In this document: positions 1-12,157 of the stretch, piece by piece | Numbering within the stretch: the first letter of the stretch is position 1 | How the letters are laid out: every line of letters starts with the position of its first letter | Source of the DNA: Sipunculus nudus | Taxonomy: Eukaryota > Annelida > Sipuncula > Golfingiida > Sipunculidae | Length of the DNA: 64,000 nt | Reading direction: 5' to 3' | Assembly (NCBI GenBank): GCA_026874595.1 | Contig: CM049321.1 | Coordinates: forward strand, 8,122,979 to 8,186,978 | Made by a program: the position numbers and the translations under genes | The notes under the pieces: model-generated | The model's database searches: none | What the model was told of the DNA's origin: nothing | The model's input: the letters and a program-made list of their open reading frames with translations, nothing else

Positions 1-415
1 CATACATTAATACTTTTAGAGATAGATATGAGATAAAAAAATCTTAAATATAAAAGCAAGAAGAACAAGCAAATTTGTGGAATTAATGTCCTCCGCTTTG
101 AGATCTTGTTGTCTTTCATGCTTGATAAGCAACCAAAATTATGATGTGGAGAAATCTTGAGGGCACATGAAAACTTAAACAGATCCACTATGACATGTGG
201 AGACATCTGCAGGCAAACATAAAAACTAAAATACATTGAGAAATAGGACCAAAATTTGATAATTTTGTTTTTGAGCTCGAGAGTATTTTTTTTTTTTTAC
301 ATAAGACACTCCAAAACCAATCCTAACCTAGGCTTGCTTGAGAGCAATCACTGACCCAAATTTGAATGAAATCTGATAAAATTTAGGAAAGTTATCGCAC
401 AGAAACTAAAAACAT

Positions 416-457
416 GACGGACAGACAGACAGACAGACAGAGGGACAGACAGACAAA
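416..457. repeat. GACA microsatellite in a transposon-like tail
   Basis: Runs of GACA (GGACAGACAGACAGACAGACAG and GGACAGACAGACAAAC) precede TCAATGTCCCCCGCTTCCGC and GAGTGGAGACAATAA. A second tail of the same style is at 7259-7312 (GACTGACAGACGGACAATGG, then AATCAATGCCTCATTCTGAAG). The pairing of a GACA-type tail with a CAATGCC-type end suggests one dispersed repeat family. Confidence 0.5.
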
Positions 458-2269
458 CCCAAATCAATGTCCCCCGCTTCCGCAGAGTGGAGACAATAAA
501 GTAAGAACCAGTTAAGCGTTCTCTCATTCTGATTTTTGTTTCAACCACAATTTATAATTTCCTTGTTCTTGATTCAAGTATCAAATGCAACATATATAAT
601 ATTATTATTGCTACTCAGAAAACAAGGGACCTATGGGTCACGGCGCTCAGCTGAAGTTTGAAATTTTTGCAAATGCAAAATATTCTATTGTAATGTTTTT
701 CATATATACAAGCATATGAGATGCTAAGAGGAAAGGGGCCCTCCTACTTGGTTATAGTAAAGTTCTAAATATATGATTGCAAAACCAATACTCTCACAAG
801 ACCGTCATGAAGAAAAACAGTAAATGTTTTGAGATACTGTGATGCATTTGAGAAATTTACAGATGGACAGGCAAGTAGACAGAATGGACTAATACCTTTA
901 TTTCACTTTCAAGGGAATAATGCATTTAAGTTTATATTTAAGCCTATTTTTTTTTAGCATATCCACTCTTTCCATTAACAGTTTTTATCAGATTCATTTT
1001 TTTTTATTTACAAATTTTATAAATTTGTAATAAAAAAATCTGAAAATATAAGTTAAAATATCAGAATTCTTAGTTGCAATCATTATTTATCCAGTGTTAT
1101 TCCTTGAATCACTATTAAAAAGTTTTGTACATTGGAGTTTTCAGTACATGCTTAATTTTATTCACCTAAATAAAAAGATTCAGTAAATCTGATAAAATAA
1201 AACCATCTTTTCAAATAAATTTTACACACTGTGAGTTGAATGAGGGACAAACAACATCATTGTGCTAATTACTATCTCAGCTTTAATTTTTTACTTGGTG
1301 AAGTATTTACTCTTCTGAAGTAAAGAATTACTTATCTGATGAACATTCACACTTTCATAGCAATACACCACTTTGTGGACACAATTAAATGTGCACTTTA
1401 ATCATTGTAACCCTGGTGGTAGAATACAAAATCTAAAATGTAGCAAAGCCTAGAATAAGAATAAATCAAATACAGAAAGCTATGACATTCATCTAGTTTA
1501 TGCACCAGCTTGGGGAGGGGCGGGGGAGTGCAGGGCAGAGGGGAAGCCTGCTCGTAGTGGCCAAGTTGAGGGGAGGAAAGCTGCCTGGAGAGGGTTACAT
1601 AATACAAATAAAGGCTGTACTACTAAGTGGGCCTGATGTAAACAACACTTGACATGGTGCATGAAAACTTGAATAAAAGCTTCTCATTTCAATCCATTCC
1701 TTTGAAATTTCAGATTTTAAAAGATTATATCCTTATGTATATATGCTGTGAAAATTAAATTAACAGTGCTTACAGGGGGAAAACGTGCTGTAGCAAAGTT
1801 GGACAAAATTTAAGGTACTGATTTTTTATTTATGCTAATAACTTAAAAAATTTGCAAAATTCAGATCTAATTTTGTGTAAACAATTGAATCTTGATTAAA
1901 TGAAGTTATCTTCCTGAAAAAAAGTCTCCAGCTTCAGCAATTCTCACGTTAAGTCAGTAAATATATTTCCTGATTTTTTTTAAAATTTATTTATATTTGG
2001 ACCCATAACTTCAAAACAAAATTCAATACTGACCTAATTTTTGGTATGTTAATAGAAAATGTATGGAAGAATATGAATAAATATAATCAAAAACAGTCCA
2101 TTGGTTTCGATATTAGGTAGCCTTGAAGTGAAACAATGGGTTTTTTTTAATGGAAAACGGAGGTTTTTCCTTAATATTTCGAAGTAAAAAAGTCCTAGTG
2201 ACCCAATTTTCTGTATGGTGGGAGATTTGGGGACATCTAACTGTATGCAAAATTGTGGATTTATAGGTC

Positions 2270-2392
2270 CAATGGTTTCAATAATGTGCCCTGTTAACAG
2301 CCGGCCGGCCGGCTGGCCGGCCGGACAGATGGAAGACGGACAAAGGACCATGACTATAGCTCAGATGACTTATAGTCAGCTGAGCTAAAAGT
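2270..2392. mobile_element. MITE-like end with a GC-rich near-palindrome
   Basis: A 24-bp run of CCGG units (2301-2324) that is almost its own reverse complement sits in very AT-rich DNA. It is followed by GGACAGATGGAAGACGGAC and then AGCTCAGATGACTTATAG and CAGCTGAGCTAAAAG. The GACGGAC tail plus the TGAGCTAAAA terminus resembles a non-autonomous element end. The other boundary was not found. Confidence 0.4.
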
Positions 2393-4285
2393 CTTTTACA
2401 TTTCACAGAACTATACTCTTACAGTTATATCATGTCTAAAAACCAATATTTTCCCCATGAATATCCCTCAAATAACTGGGCCATAACCAGCTATGAACTT
2501 CTAGATGGCACCTGGGCCTGCTATTCAGCAATAGTTTAAATGTATGAATATGGTCCCAATATTTGAATAATAAACACAAGACAAATAAGCCGAACAACTC
2601 CAAGCAGTCTGGTATACAGTAACATCATGGGGTTGATTAGCTTATGTATTCATAGGCAAATATCTATCTGTAATAAAACGTTAGAGAAGCTAGCTTTTCT
2701 GACTTTTTATTCCAAATTCACCAGCTTTAAATCATATCAAGTGATCACTAAAATAAGCATATTTACAAAGAGAACACTCACAGATACATCTATGCCTGTG
2801 ACTCCATCACAGGAACTAGACTATAGTTCTCTTCTCCTATTGGTCACACCATGTCACCCGATTTGTTTTAACATTTTTACATTTTACTCTTTTTTGTGAC
2901 CAAAGAGAACTAAAGCTAAGATTCCAGCTATAATGCAGAATGCACCTTGAGAGAATTTAATAAGTACAGGCAAGTCATAATGCATATTTTTTTTATGTGT
3001 GTCCTAGGTACCATGCGGAACCGGCAAAATTCGTTACATGTAGTAATTTATATTGCAGGCCGATATGTATTCTGCATGCTGGATCTGCATGCACATATGG
3101 CATCTTGCTTTACTTAACATTTACCCAATATTGTTTTTTATCTACATTCCATATGCTGGTTCCATGTATATTCCGTCCATATGGAAATCTTAGCATTAGT
3201 AGTTCTGAACGAGGATAGTGCCTGTTATTTAATATTTTTAACATTAAAATTTAAATAATTACTGCTTAATATTAAATTTTATATTAACGGATGTGAGTAT
3301 ATATACATGAACCACCTACACGGACCTTCTACATATTATTCTGCAAGGAAAGACTTAACAAGTTTGAAATGAAAACCTTTTTTCCAAACTCTGACACTGG
3401 TAAAAAGCAATTTTTGTTAATAACAGAGTTAAACACTAATGCTGACCTTTAATTTCTTATTTGTTTGTGCTGGCAAGATGACTTAAATGTGGACAGTTCT
3501 GGAAAAGTATCATTTTACATGTGGTTGCTGTGCAATCTCATTAACATAAATGAGATTAAAAATATTAATGGAGCTTAATATGCTTTATAAATAAAGCAGC
3601 TTTGTTCAATTAAACCACATATCACCCATCATGACCAAGCAAAAATAAAAAATAAGATTTCTCAAAAACTCTTAAATCTAATAATGTCTGTGACAGGGGA
3701 ATGTTATTGGTTGTCTCTACAAGTACACTCATGCGTTAACATATGAAGGATTACTGTGTGAAGTGATTGCAACAAATATATGACGGATGTTCAACCTTTA
3801 GCCGGGACTGTCACCTAGGCTGACAGCATTCCGTCCTAATACATTATCTTTTTCAACAAAGCTATTTGGCCAGACCAAGATTTACTGACAGCAATACATA
3901 ACACACTTGATTGATTTGATCCAAGTGAAATTCTTATCAGCCAAAGTATATTCACTACCTAAAACCCTTTGAATATATTTTAATAATACAATTTTACTCA
4001 TCAAAACCTTCAATTGTGAAATCAATTTCTTTTGATTCCCTTGTCAAACTTATGGTTATCTTAATGTTTGATTATAATTAATGACAATCCATGCACATTA
4101 TTGGTACCTTTTTAAAAAATGTACCGTTATGAACCATACCATTTCAATCAGACAGTCTTACCTGATGAGTGCAAAATGTTGTGGTAAAAATGTCTGACAA
4201 AATTTGAATCCTCTATTTGTATAATTATAAAGTGGTGTCATATCATAGAGCACTCTAGCATATATTTATTGCAGTAAACCATTAG

Positions 4286-4288
<3 letters not shown>

Positions 4289-4356
<68 letters not shown>
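4289..4356. repeat. (TA)n microsatellite, about 34 units
   Basis: An uninterrupted alternating TA run of about 68 bp. The open frame across it encodes an Ile-Tyr repeat and is an artefact. Confidence 0.95.
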
Positions 4357-4358
<2 letters not shown>

Positions 4359-5786
4359 TATAAATACATTTGATAGAAAGATTTCAGAGATAATAATACA
4401 AATTTTATAAATTCTCTTTAATATGCAAATACATATCTCTAAAGTATAGCTTAATCTACACAAAACTCAATGGAATTACTTGATGTAATCAAAATTTTAC
4501 TTCAGTATATACAAGGCTTAAAATAACTGTTCAGCTATTATGTACAAAACTGTTATCTTCAAAATAAAATAAAAATTTCATGAATACTTGTCCACATGGA
4601 CCAATACACTGCTTTTTATTCTATGATATCCATATAGTGTTATATATTTATATTTAATGTAATTAAACATTGTACAAAAAGGCTGACCTCTGAACAAAAG
4701 TGGAAGGGTAATTTTCATTTTGAATTTTTTTTCTTTATGCTTTTGAATGTCCTTTATGCAAACAGATATAAACTACTGCCCTTTCAGAGAAAATAAATAA
4801 CGCCTCTTGCTTATCAATATTTATTGGTAAATCAAGGGAAAAGTTTACACTGGATGGTCCCCTGAGAGCTGCTGCCAGGCATGTAGCCCCTCACTTGATA
4901 GCAATCTTGGCGATCTAACAAGTATTCACAGATTTCTCCCTGCTGGCTCACCAGGCATTTGCTCTTTAAATGGACACATCCAAGGGGGCGCCAGAAGTGT
5001 CTGGATTAATAATTAATCATATCAGATTAATATGGCCACTTAACAAGTCAGCAGCCTAGGCTTTATCACAACGTATCCAAATAGTTCATCTTTTTTTCTC
5101 ACTGCTGCTAATTATAAGTGTGCTCTCTAGAGTATGAGCTGAAATTATTAAATATATTATAAAATACTTTGTTTCTCTCAAAAGTTTAGCTTTATTAAAT
5201 TTAAAGTTTAGCTTTATTACACATTTCACATTTAGCAATTCAGATCTTATCAGATTTATATTTACTTGGAAAGTGATACAATTAATTACAAAGGGTTTAA
5301 TTAATCATCAGTGGACTGAAATTTCTGAAAATTGAAATCAGTAGGTTTCACAGAATATCACAGTGACCTAGAAGACAACAATTAAAGTCTTTTTATCTTG
5401 TAATGAATTTATTTTTTTTAACATAATACATATGAGATAAACAAAAACTTTGATGGTTGTTAGTTTCATATTTACAAGATTAATTTAAAAGATTAAATTA
5501 TTCAAGTTTTTTCCAATTTCAGTGTTTACTGAAATATGTTTCCAGCACCTTACTCTACATAAACCTACACAGATTTTTATTAAAAAAATAAAATATTTTT
5601 TGCATGATGAATTCAAATGGGACAATTCAGTGTAATTTTAATATATCTTGATATATGGCTCCAAGGTACATCAACAGATGGAGCTAAATTTTTTTATACT
5701 GTTGACAAATAATATCAACAGTCTGATATTGTTTATTAAATCAATCTTGGATTTACTTTTGATATAAATGATCTCTTGTTACTTGA

Positions 5787-6226
5787 AGGGGCCTTATCAC
5801 CTGTATGACATTTATAAACTGAAGGGAATCCCTTTTATAAAATATATACCAGAAAACATGGATATCACACTGGCTGCTTGTTTTGTTTATATCAATGTGT
5901 TAATGATATGTTCAGGTCTGCCAAAATAATCAAAACAAATTCAACAAGGGCATCTGGCAGCAATTCAGATAAGCCAGAGCTTTGCAAATGGTGTATTGCA
6001 ACAAGTGACCGTTCTACCTCTGTATATGTAACCTAACACCTTAAGTTACATGTTTTTCCATTTTTTTTACAAACACATTGCTTATAACAAGTTTATACAT
6101 CCTTCACAGAGGTGTTATAAGAACTTTTCATAACCAGAATTACCCTGAGATCATTAATATATACACAGAAGGAGCCAAAAATCACATAAATTCTCTTTCA
6201 AAAGGTAGGTGAATGGGCAGCTTTAA
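5787..6226 (+). mobile_element. TTAA-type MITE, family A copy 1
   Basis: A ~440-bp unit that begins GGGGCCTTATCACCTGTATG and ends AAAAGGTAGGTGAATGGGCA followed by GCTTTAA. Its two ends are imperfect inverted repeats (AAGG.GCC...CACCTA versus TAGGTGAATGGGC...CTTT). Four other copies share the body, including GCTTGTTTTGTTTATATCAA and TTTTGCAACAAGTGACC: 17094-18808 (interrupted), 29096-29572, 46694-47146 and 62519-62905. TTAA at or near the outer ends suggests a piggyBac-type target. That superfamily call is inference. Confidence 0.7.
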
Positions 6227-7583
6227 ACTATCAATCGATGGCCTTTGGATTTTCAAAGCTATATGCATGAATAACATGCCATGCAGAGATGCCAATTATA
6301 AAGCAACTATATATAAATATCTGTTCACTTGTTATGATTAGGTTCTTTTTTTTAAACATTTCTTTTTCATGATAATTTTCTTCTTGTGAAAATCACAAAT
6401 TTTGATACAGAGTATATGTTTGTAAAACTTCAGATACAAGAAATTATTGTTCAATATTTCTACACTGGTTAATTGCCAATAAAGAGGAATCTAATGAATA
6501 TTAAAATCTCATGAATATTTATAATATCTTATGAATATGCATGAATTATTCTTCTAGATGTCTTTCTAACACTTCAAAAAGCAAAACATATTGTCAGTTC
6601 AAGTAGCTTTAATTATTTATGGCGAGAACTGTACTTTCTAACAAATTTCAAGATTCTTGAAATGAGTGCATGGAACTCTAAATTCTAGAGAGAGATATTG
6701 TATAATAATGAACTGGTTATTTTTTCAAACAGGTAATAATTTAAAAGATAATTATTAACTTGAAGTGAGAATTAAACATACCTAACAAAGGTGTCTTATT
6801 TTATTTAACTCTGCTAGAAAACCATGTATCTGACATATTGTCATGACTTTGCAACTTGTATGCTAAAACAGAGACAGGTGTAAGACAGGATTATCGGCAT
6901 TAACTATATACTTCACCGTTTTGAACAGCTATTTTGCCATTTTCAAACTGGCTAAGCATGTGCTTCGGAAAAACAACAACAAGCTGTGTAGGACAAAAAG
7001 GGCATTTTAGACCACACATTATTCGACAGGTTTAAAACTTGCATACAATTCGGACAGGTAGATACAATGTCCCCATGGATTTTTCAGGTTTCATGAGTAC
7101 AGGACACTAGGTTATATTTGTGTTTTGCTTTGCACTCCATGGAGCCTCTTTAAGTAAACTACAGGAATTAATAAGAGAGCAGGAATTCCAATCTGGAACC
7201 ACTGTACCAATTCTGAATTATATTTAAAATTTGAAAAGTTATCATTAGGAAATAAAACACAACTGACTGACAGACGGACAATGGACAAACACTACAAAAT
7301 CAATGCCTCATTCTGAAGTTGTTCTAATATTAGTGACAGGCTGGTGATCAATTATTACTGATGATCAGTTGCATGGTTACTGCAAAATGATCTGATCATC
7401 AATCTTGCAGTGCCCCAATTTATTACAAGTTTTTTTTCCAAATAAGTTGGACTTTTTGATAAGGAAATGTATATATCCTTTCATTCAATTCATGTGAGGA
7501 AACTCTAGAAAAGACTGAGTTTACTATTAATTTTATACCCAAGGGAACTATGCACACATATGGACTACAGAATTATTACATGT

Positions 7584-7770
7584 ACAGTGGAACCTGTCTT
7601 ATAGGACCACCTGTTTTATAGGACCACCTGCCTTTTAAGACCATCCCTTAAGAGAACTGAAAGCATTCACATTGGTTACAACTGGCCTGTCTTCATTCAT
7701 AAGACCACCTGTGAATTCAGACCATTTTTGGTCAGTCCCATGGTAACACTTATTACACAGGTTTCACTGA
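7584..7770. mobile_element. CAGTGGAACC-type MITE, copy 1
   Basis: It starts ACAGTGGAACCTGTCTTATA and ends CACAGGTTTCACTGA, so the ends are inverted (CAGTGGAACC versus GGTTTCACTG). Internally it repeats 'ATAGGACCACCTG' and 'AAGACCATCC' motifs. Other copies are 49760-49927 and 61316-61490, and a fragment is at 16990-17048. Length is about 185 bp and there is no coding capacity. Confidence 0.7.
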
Positions 7771-8339
7771 ATATGCCAACATATAGGCCAGTATATCAGT
7801 TGAAATCTGTATAAACTTTACTATCTGATGTACAGGTCTGTATATAGTCAGGATTTCAAACTCCTAAACAAACAATGAATTCTGATTATCAGTAGATAGA
7901 GGCTTTTTAACAATTATTGGCTATGACATTACAATTGATTTCCAACACTAATTATATACATAATTTTTTTATATCATGTAGATTGGGGGCCATCAGAGTT
8001 ATAAAATTTGCACTGTAAATATTTCTAAAAAAAATCTGCACAGGAATCAACCACACTGACACAAGTCCCCAAACAAGAAATGTAGATGTATAACCAACAG
8101 ACAAACACAGGAAAAAACATAACCTGTAACACATATATACATTAAAGGACCTGACACTATAACAGACAGACAAAACTAAGTAGAGTTTATGACATATATC
8201 ATATTTATCTTCATTAAATTATTTATAAAATAAGTATAACATTTACCTTGTTGCAAGTCCTGACACTTTGTACAATGAATATGCAAGTAAAAAACCTCAA
8301 TTTTTGGCCGGGCTTCCTTCTATCTCAGTCTGCCCTTCT

Positions 8340-8357
8340 CCCCCCCCCCCCCCCCCC
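8340..8357. repeat. Poly(C) tract
   Basis: About 17 consecutive C followed by a C-rich stretch (CACCCACCCTCCC). Other homopolymer G/C tracts in the window are at 11058-11070 (G), 11793-11807 (C), 35789-35814 and 35855-35873 (C), and 62190-62201 (G). Confidence 0.9.
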
Positions 8358-9583
8358 ACCCACCCTCCCTACCCCCATCCCCAACATATTTCAACAACCC
8401 ATTAGAGCTGCATAATTAAATAACTGATACTGCAAGAAACATTCAAATTTTATAAACATGCAAATATTAAGAGAATTAAAAATATGCTAAAGTCTTTCCA
8501 ACAGAAAACAATGCAGCAGCTGACAATATCAACAACATAGTCTCAATAGGAACTGATTTCAGATGGACTAACTCCAAGAAATATAATAATAATGATCATC
8601 AAACAACAACACTAACATATAACATTTATGTAGACTATGACAATTAGTAGTGTGCTGATTTATCAATTATATCGATTGGTTATTTTCTTTCATAAATTGG
8701 TTGCATTTTGCATATATAATCAATCATAAACAATTATGGATAAATACATGTCCAAAGTCATATTATCCAAATAAGATATTCCTATGATTCTGTCACAGAC
8801 GTAAAAAAAAGACAGGCCAGAAAATAGCAAACAGTTTACTACTGAACTTTCTGCAGCTAATAAGTGTCAACTTTCCAGCTGTTACCTTGACTTTTCAGCT
8901 TGGTGTAAAATTCTGCACAGCAGATTTCATAGTAATACAGCAGGTATATATTACAAAATAATCAATTAATAATCAATCATTGGTTGTTTTTTTTTATCCT
9001 TCTATCATCAAATATGATTTTAAAACCAATTCCTACTACTAATGACAAAGTAGTCCCGAAAGCCAAAAAAGAATGTTCATTAACTAAAGGACAGGGAGAT
9101 CAATGAAACATGGACAGTACTGTATACGTCAAATAAAACACGAAGGAGACACTCAATGCCCCTGTGAAACGCTGCTGTCTAAATAATAAATGCACAGAAT
9201 GGGTGTAGTGACTTCAGCGAGTTACCCAAATAATTAACGTTGTTTGAGGGTAATTAGAGCTGGCGTTCAGAAATTGATTTCCCATTGATGTATAGTCACC
9301 ACAATGCTCAATTCAAACCTTTTTGTTTCTATAAGTCCCACAACTAAATGGCATGGACGGTTATTTATTCAGGACACAAAACGGTTTCAACAACTATGAC
9401 AGATTGGTCCCAACATGTGATTGTAGTTATATTGGTGCAACATAAATCAGAATTTACACAGACTGAAGGCTTACCGTTGTTATATATCATACAGACCCCT
9501 GGAAATACTACTGTTAAAGTATTTATCATGCAGTATTTAACACCTGTGTGATTTCATTTCCATTATTCTTGAATAATGAAAAA

Positions 9584-9650
9584 TATTATTATTATTATTT
9601 ATCATTTTCATTATTATTATTATTATTATTATTTTATCATTATTATATTA
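9584..9650. repeat. (ATT)n imperfect microsatellite
   Basis: Interrupted TTA/ATT trinucleotide repeats across about 65 bp, including a run of eight units near 9610-9635. Confidence 0.9.
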
Positions 9651-10622
9651 ATCACTTTTTTCAGGCAACTGTGTTTTATTGAAAAGCTTTTTCAAAATCA
9701 TGTTTTCCAATTTTACCATTTTCATTTCAGTATATTTGTATAGTCCATGTAATTTCAGGTTTCAAGTTTTCTTTTATTAGAAGGCAAGGAATTCTACAGT
9801 CTGTAATCACTACTTGTCATTTAAGTTGATCATCAGAGAATATTTCCTACAGAAAAGTTATAATGTAAAAATCTGTTACTAAAACAACCTCTTGGTCTCT
9901 ATAATAACATCACATACAGGCAAATCCTGTTACTAAATGGCAAGTCCATTTTTTATGGACCCATAAATGTCATATCCTATAATAAATTACTTATGTAAAT
10001 GCAGGAGCTACCAACAGTATATTAGGCCTGAAAAAGGCCATATTTACAACGTATTACTTCCCAAAATGATAACTAAATATCATTAAAGTAAAATGCATTC
10101 CTATAAAAGTACACGTATACATGATTAAATCTAAAATTTCCAATTAAATTTTCGTTTAAAAGATTTAGTTTGGAATCTGACTTAGACTTCCTTCCAAATG
10201 ACTCAGACTAGAAGGTGGACTCAAACTCGAACTTCAAAGTCTTGGACTCAAGTAGACTGGATTCGTGACTAGGATGTTGTGGACTGGACAACATCACTAT
10301 ATACAGTGTGAGGTGTTTACGTGGTAGATGACCAGCGTGTGTAAATAATTGCCACTAGATATGATTTTTCATGCATCACACACATGCAGGCATCCATATT
10401 ATCAGTATAATGCAAAGTTTAATTAATGGCCAGGATGTTCCCTGACCTTATAAACACCAAATAGGGCATAATACTGCAATCAAAATCCTGGGATCAGACC
10501 AATGTCTCGAAATTTACGTACAAATGTGTGGCTACATGTAATCTATCATGTAATTTTAACCCCATTATCTGCCACCTGATTCCTAAATTCTGCTACTGCC
10601 TAAAAATATTGAAGTCCCGTTA

Positions 10623-10959
10623 GGCCAAAATAAAAAAAAGGTATGGTTCTCAGGCACTTTTTTTTCAGAAATCAATGCGGGCGGGCGCTTTTTTATTTTA
10701 TTTTTTTTTGTATGTTTCGATAAAAATGTCAAATGATAAGGGAAAAGCATGAAAATAACAGTTTTATTTTGCTAAATAAGTAAAAGCACTACAAAACAAA
10801 GGAAATTGTATGGTTTTATCTTCTTGAAAGAAATGTCGGAGCGGCAGCAGCTCAAAATTGGAAAGTTTACATTGAAAATCAAAATAAAAATTTTTGATGC
10901 GGGGGTTTGAAATTGATGCGGGCGGTGCCTGAGAACCATACCTTTAATTTTTTTTGGCC
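10623..10959. mobile_element. PIF/Harbinger-like MITE with TTA target duplication
   Basis: The 337-bp element has ~35-bp terminal inverted repeats. The left end is GGCCAAAATAAAAAAAAGG then TATGGTTCTCAGGCAC; the right end read in reverse is GGCCAAAAAAAATTAAAGG then TATGGTTCTCAGGCAC. It is flanked on both sides by TTA (10620-10622 and 10960-10962). A 3-bp TTA duplication is typical of PIF/Harbinger elements. A relative in reverse orientation lies at 42068-42357. Confidence 0.75.
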
Positions 10960-12004
10960 TTAGTCTTTTAGTATAATTTTTACTGGAATATGTTTTGTGT
11001 GTCTATCTGATGACATCAATGTGGCAGCATATCACAGTCTCAAATTTGAGCCAATTCTTGGGGGGGGGGGGATACATATATGAGTCACAATAACATATTA
11101 TTCATTATATACAACAGTGTATGCAAGTATAATATCGTTATTTGTCATCAATTGATCAATATTTTCCGACTGCAAATTCTTTTTTCTGTCATCCCCAGTT
11201 CTACTAGCAGTTATACATGTGGTTCTGATGTTGGGCAGCAAAAAAAAATTGTGCAATGCAAGGTTTGTCGACCTTGAAAATTATGTTATAGCGATGCTGC
11301 TTGAAATATTCAATACTGCATACATATACAGCAACAAGTGGCGTACTATGACAATCAAAAACAAAGTTTTATACTGCATACCTGTAATTTTATTATACTT
11401 CCAGCATCCTGAATTTTTTATTAGTGATCAAGGTGTAGTAATTTCCACATGTCTGTGGTCGTCAAACTTGCACCACTGTATTTGAAACTATATTGTTTCT
11501 CACTTGTGCTTAATTTCAAATTTCTAGATAGAATATGACACAGCCACTAGACCAGTACTTATCAGACCATTCAGGCTCTCTCATGACCGTATCACTATCT
11601 CTAGGTACCTTTTGTTCATGTTATATAGTGACATTAAATGCATCATTACATCACTCTGTATTGGACACTGAACCATCATTACAAGGTCACTAATGTTATA
11701 CATTTATACTTTAATCATATAATTTATTTAAAATGTTTAATTAAATATATTGATCACTGATCCATTTTGCACATTCTACTCTTTTTCTCTCTCCCCCCCC
11801 CCCCCCCAACAAAAAAAACACAAACACAAATGCATGCATTAAAAGCACCAGTTAAGGCATGAGAATCTAGATATTGAAGGTCCATTAACATATAAGCTAA
11901 TTTCATCAACAAACATTTACACATCGGATTGAGTATAAGTTACACCCTCACACTCAGAATCGTATGTGGGACTGGGCTTTCAATATGAAACAAGTCATCC
12001 AGGA

Positions 12005-12017
12005 TGACCTTTGACCT
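12005..12017 (-). promoter_or_regulatory. Perfect DR1 nuclear-receptor site
   Basis: The plus strand reads TGACCTTTGACCT, so the minus strand reads AGGTCAAAGGTCA, two exact AGGTCA half-sites spaced by 1 nt. It lies about 140 bp inside the intron after the giant exon. DR1 is the classical site for HNF4, RXR and COUP-type receptors. Function here is not shown. Confidence 0.35.
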
Positions 12018-12157
12018 TTTACATAGATATGGGAAAAAATCCAGATTGTTAAAATTTACAGACAGTATAGGAGCACCAACTGGGAGTTTTAACCTGAAGA
12101 TAAGGTTTTTATTAATTAGTGATGATTAGTAATAATTATATAAATAGCAGGCATTAC

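Larger units (their letters stand above)
1..12157. other. Intronic/3' region downstream of the giant exon
   Basis: This stretch lies beyond the donor at 12157 on the minus strand and should hold the next intron and possibly the 3' exons. I could not identify a convincing exon in it. Open frames are short and AT-driven, and the longest (2049-2351, minus) runs through a transposon-like end. Apart from the repeats listed separately, it is AT-rich unique sequence with a few higher-complexity blocks, for example 4850-5075 and 9170-9330. Confidence 0.6.

Noticed and set aside
1498-1580. Possible terminal exon on the minus strand after a CTCTCCAGGCAG acceptor
   Set aside because: The phase needed after the giant exon gives 26 codons and a stop, but the residues look like a chance read of GC-rich DNA. 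It lies more than 10 kb away and no polyadenylation signal is placed convincingly.
4162-4193. Second 32-nt micro-exon candidate on the minus strand with a CATCAG|GTAAGA donor
   Set aside because: Phase fits entry after the giant exon, but the acceptor lacks a pyrimidine tract and the ten codons cannot be tested.
4266-4463. 65-codon frame with Ile-Tyr repeats
   Set aside because: It is translation of a (TA)n microsatellite.
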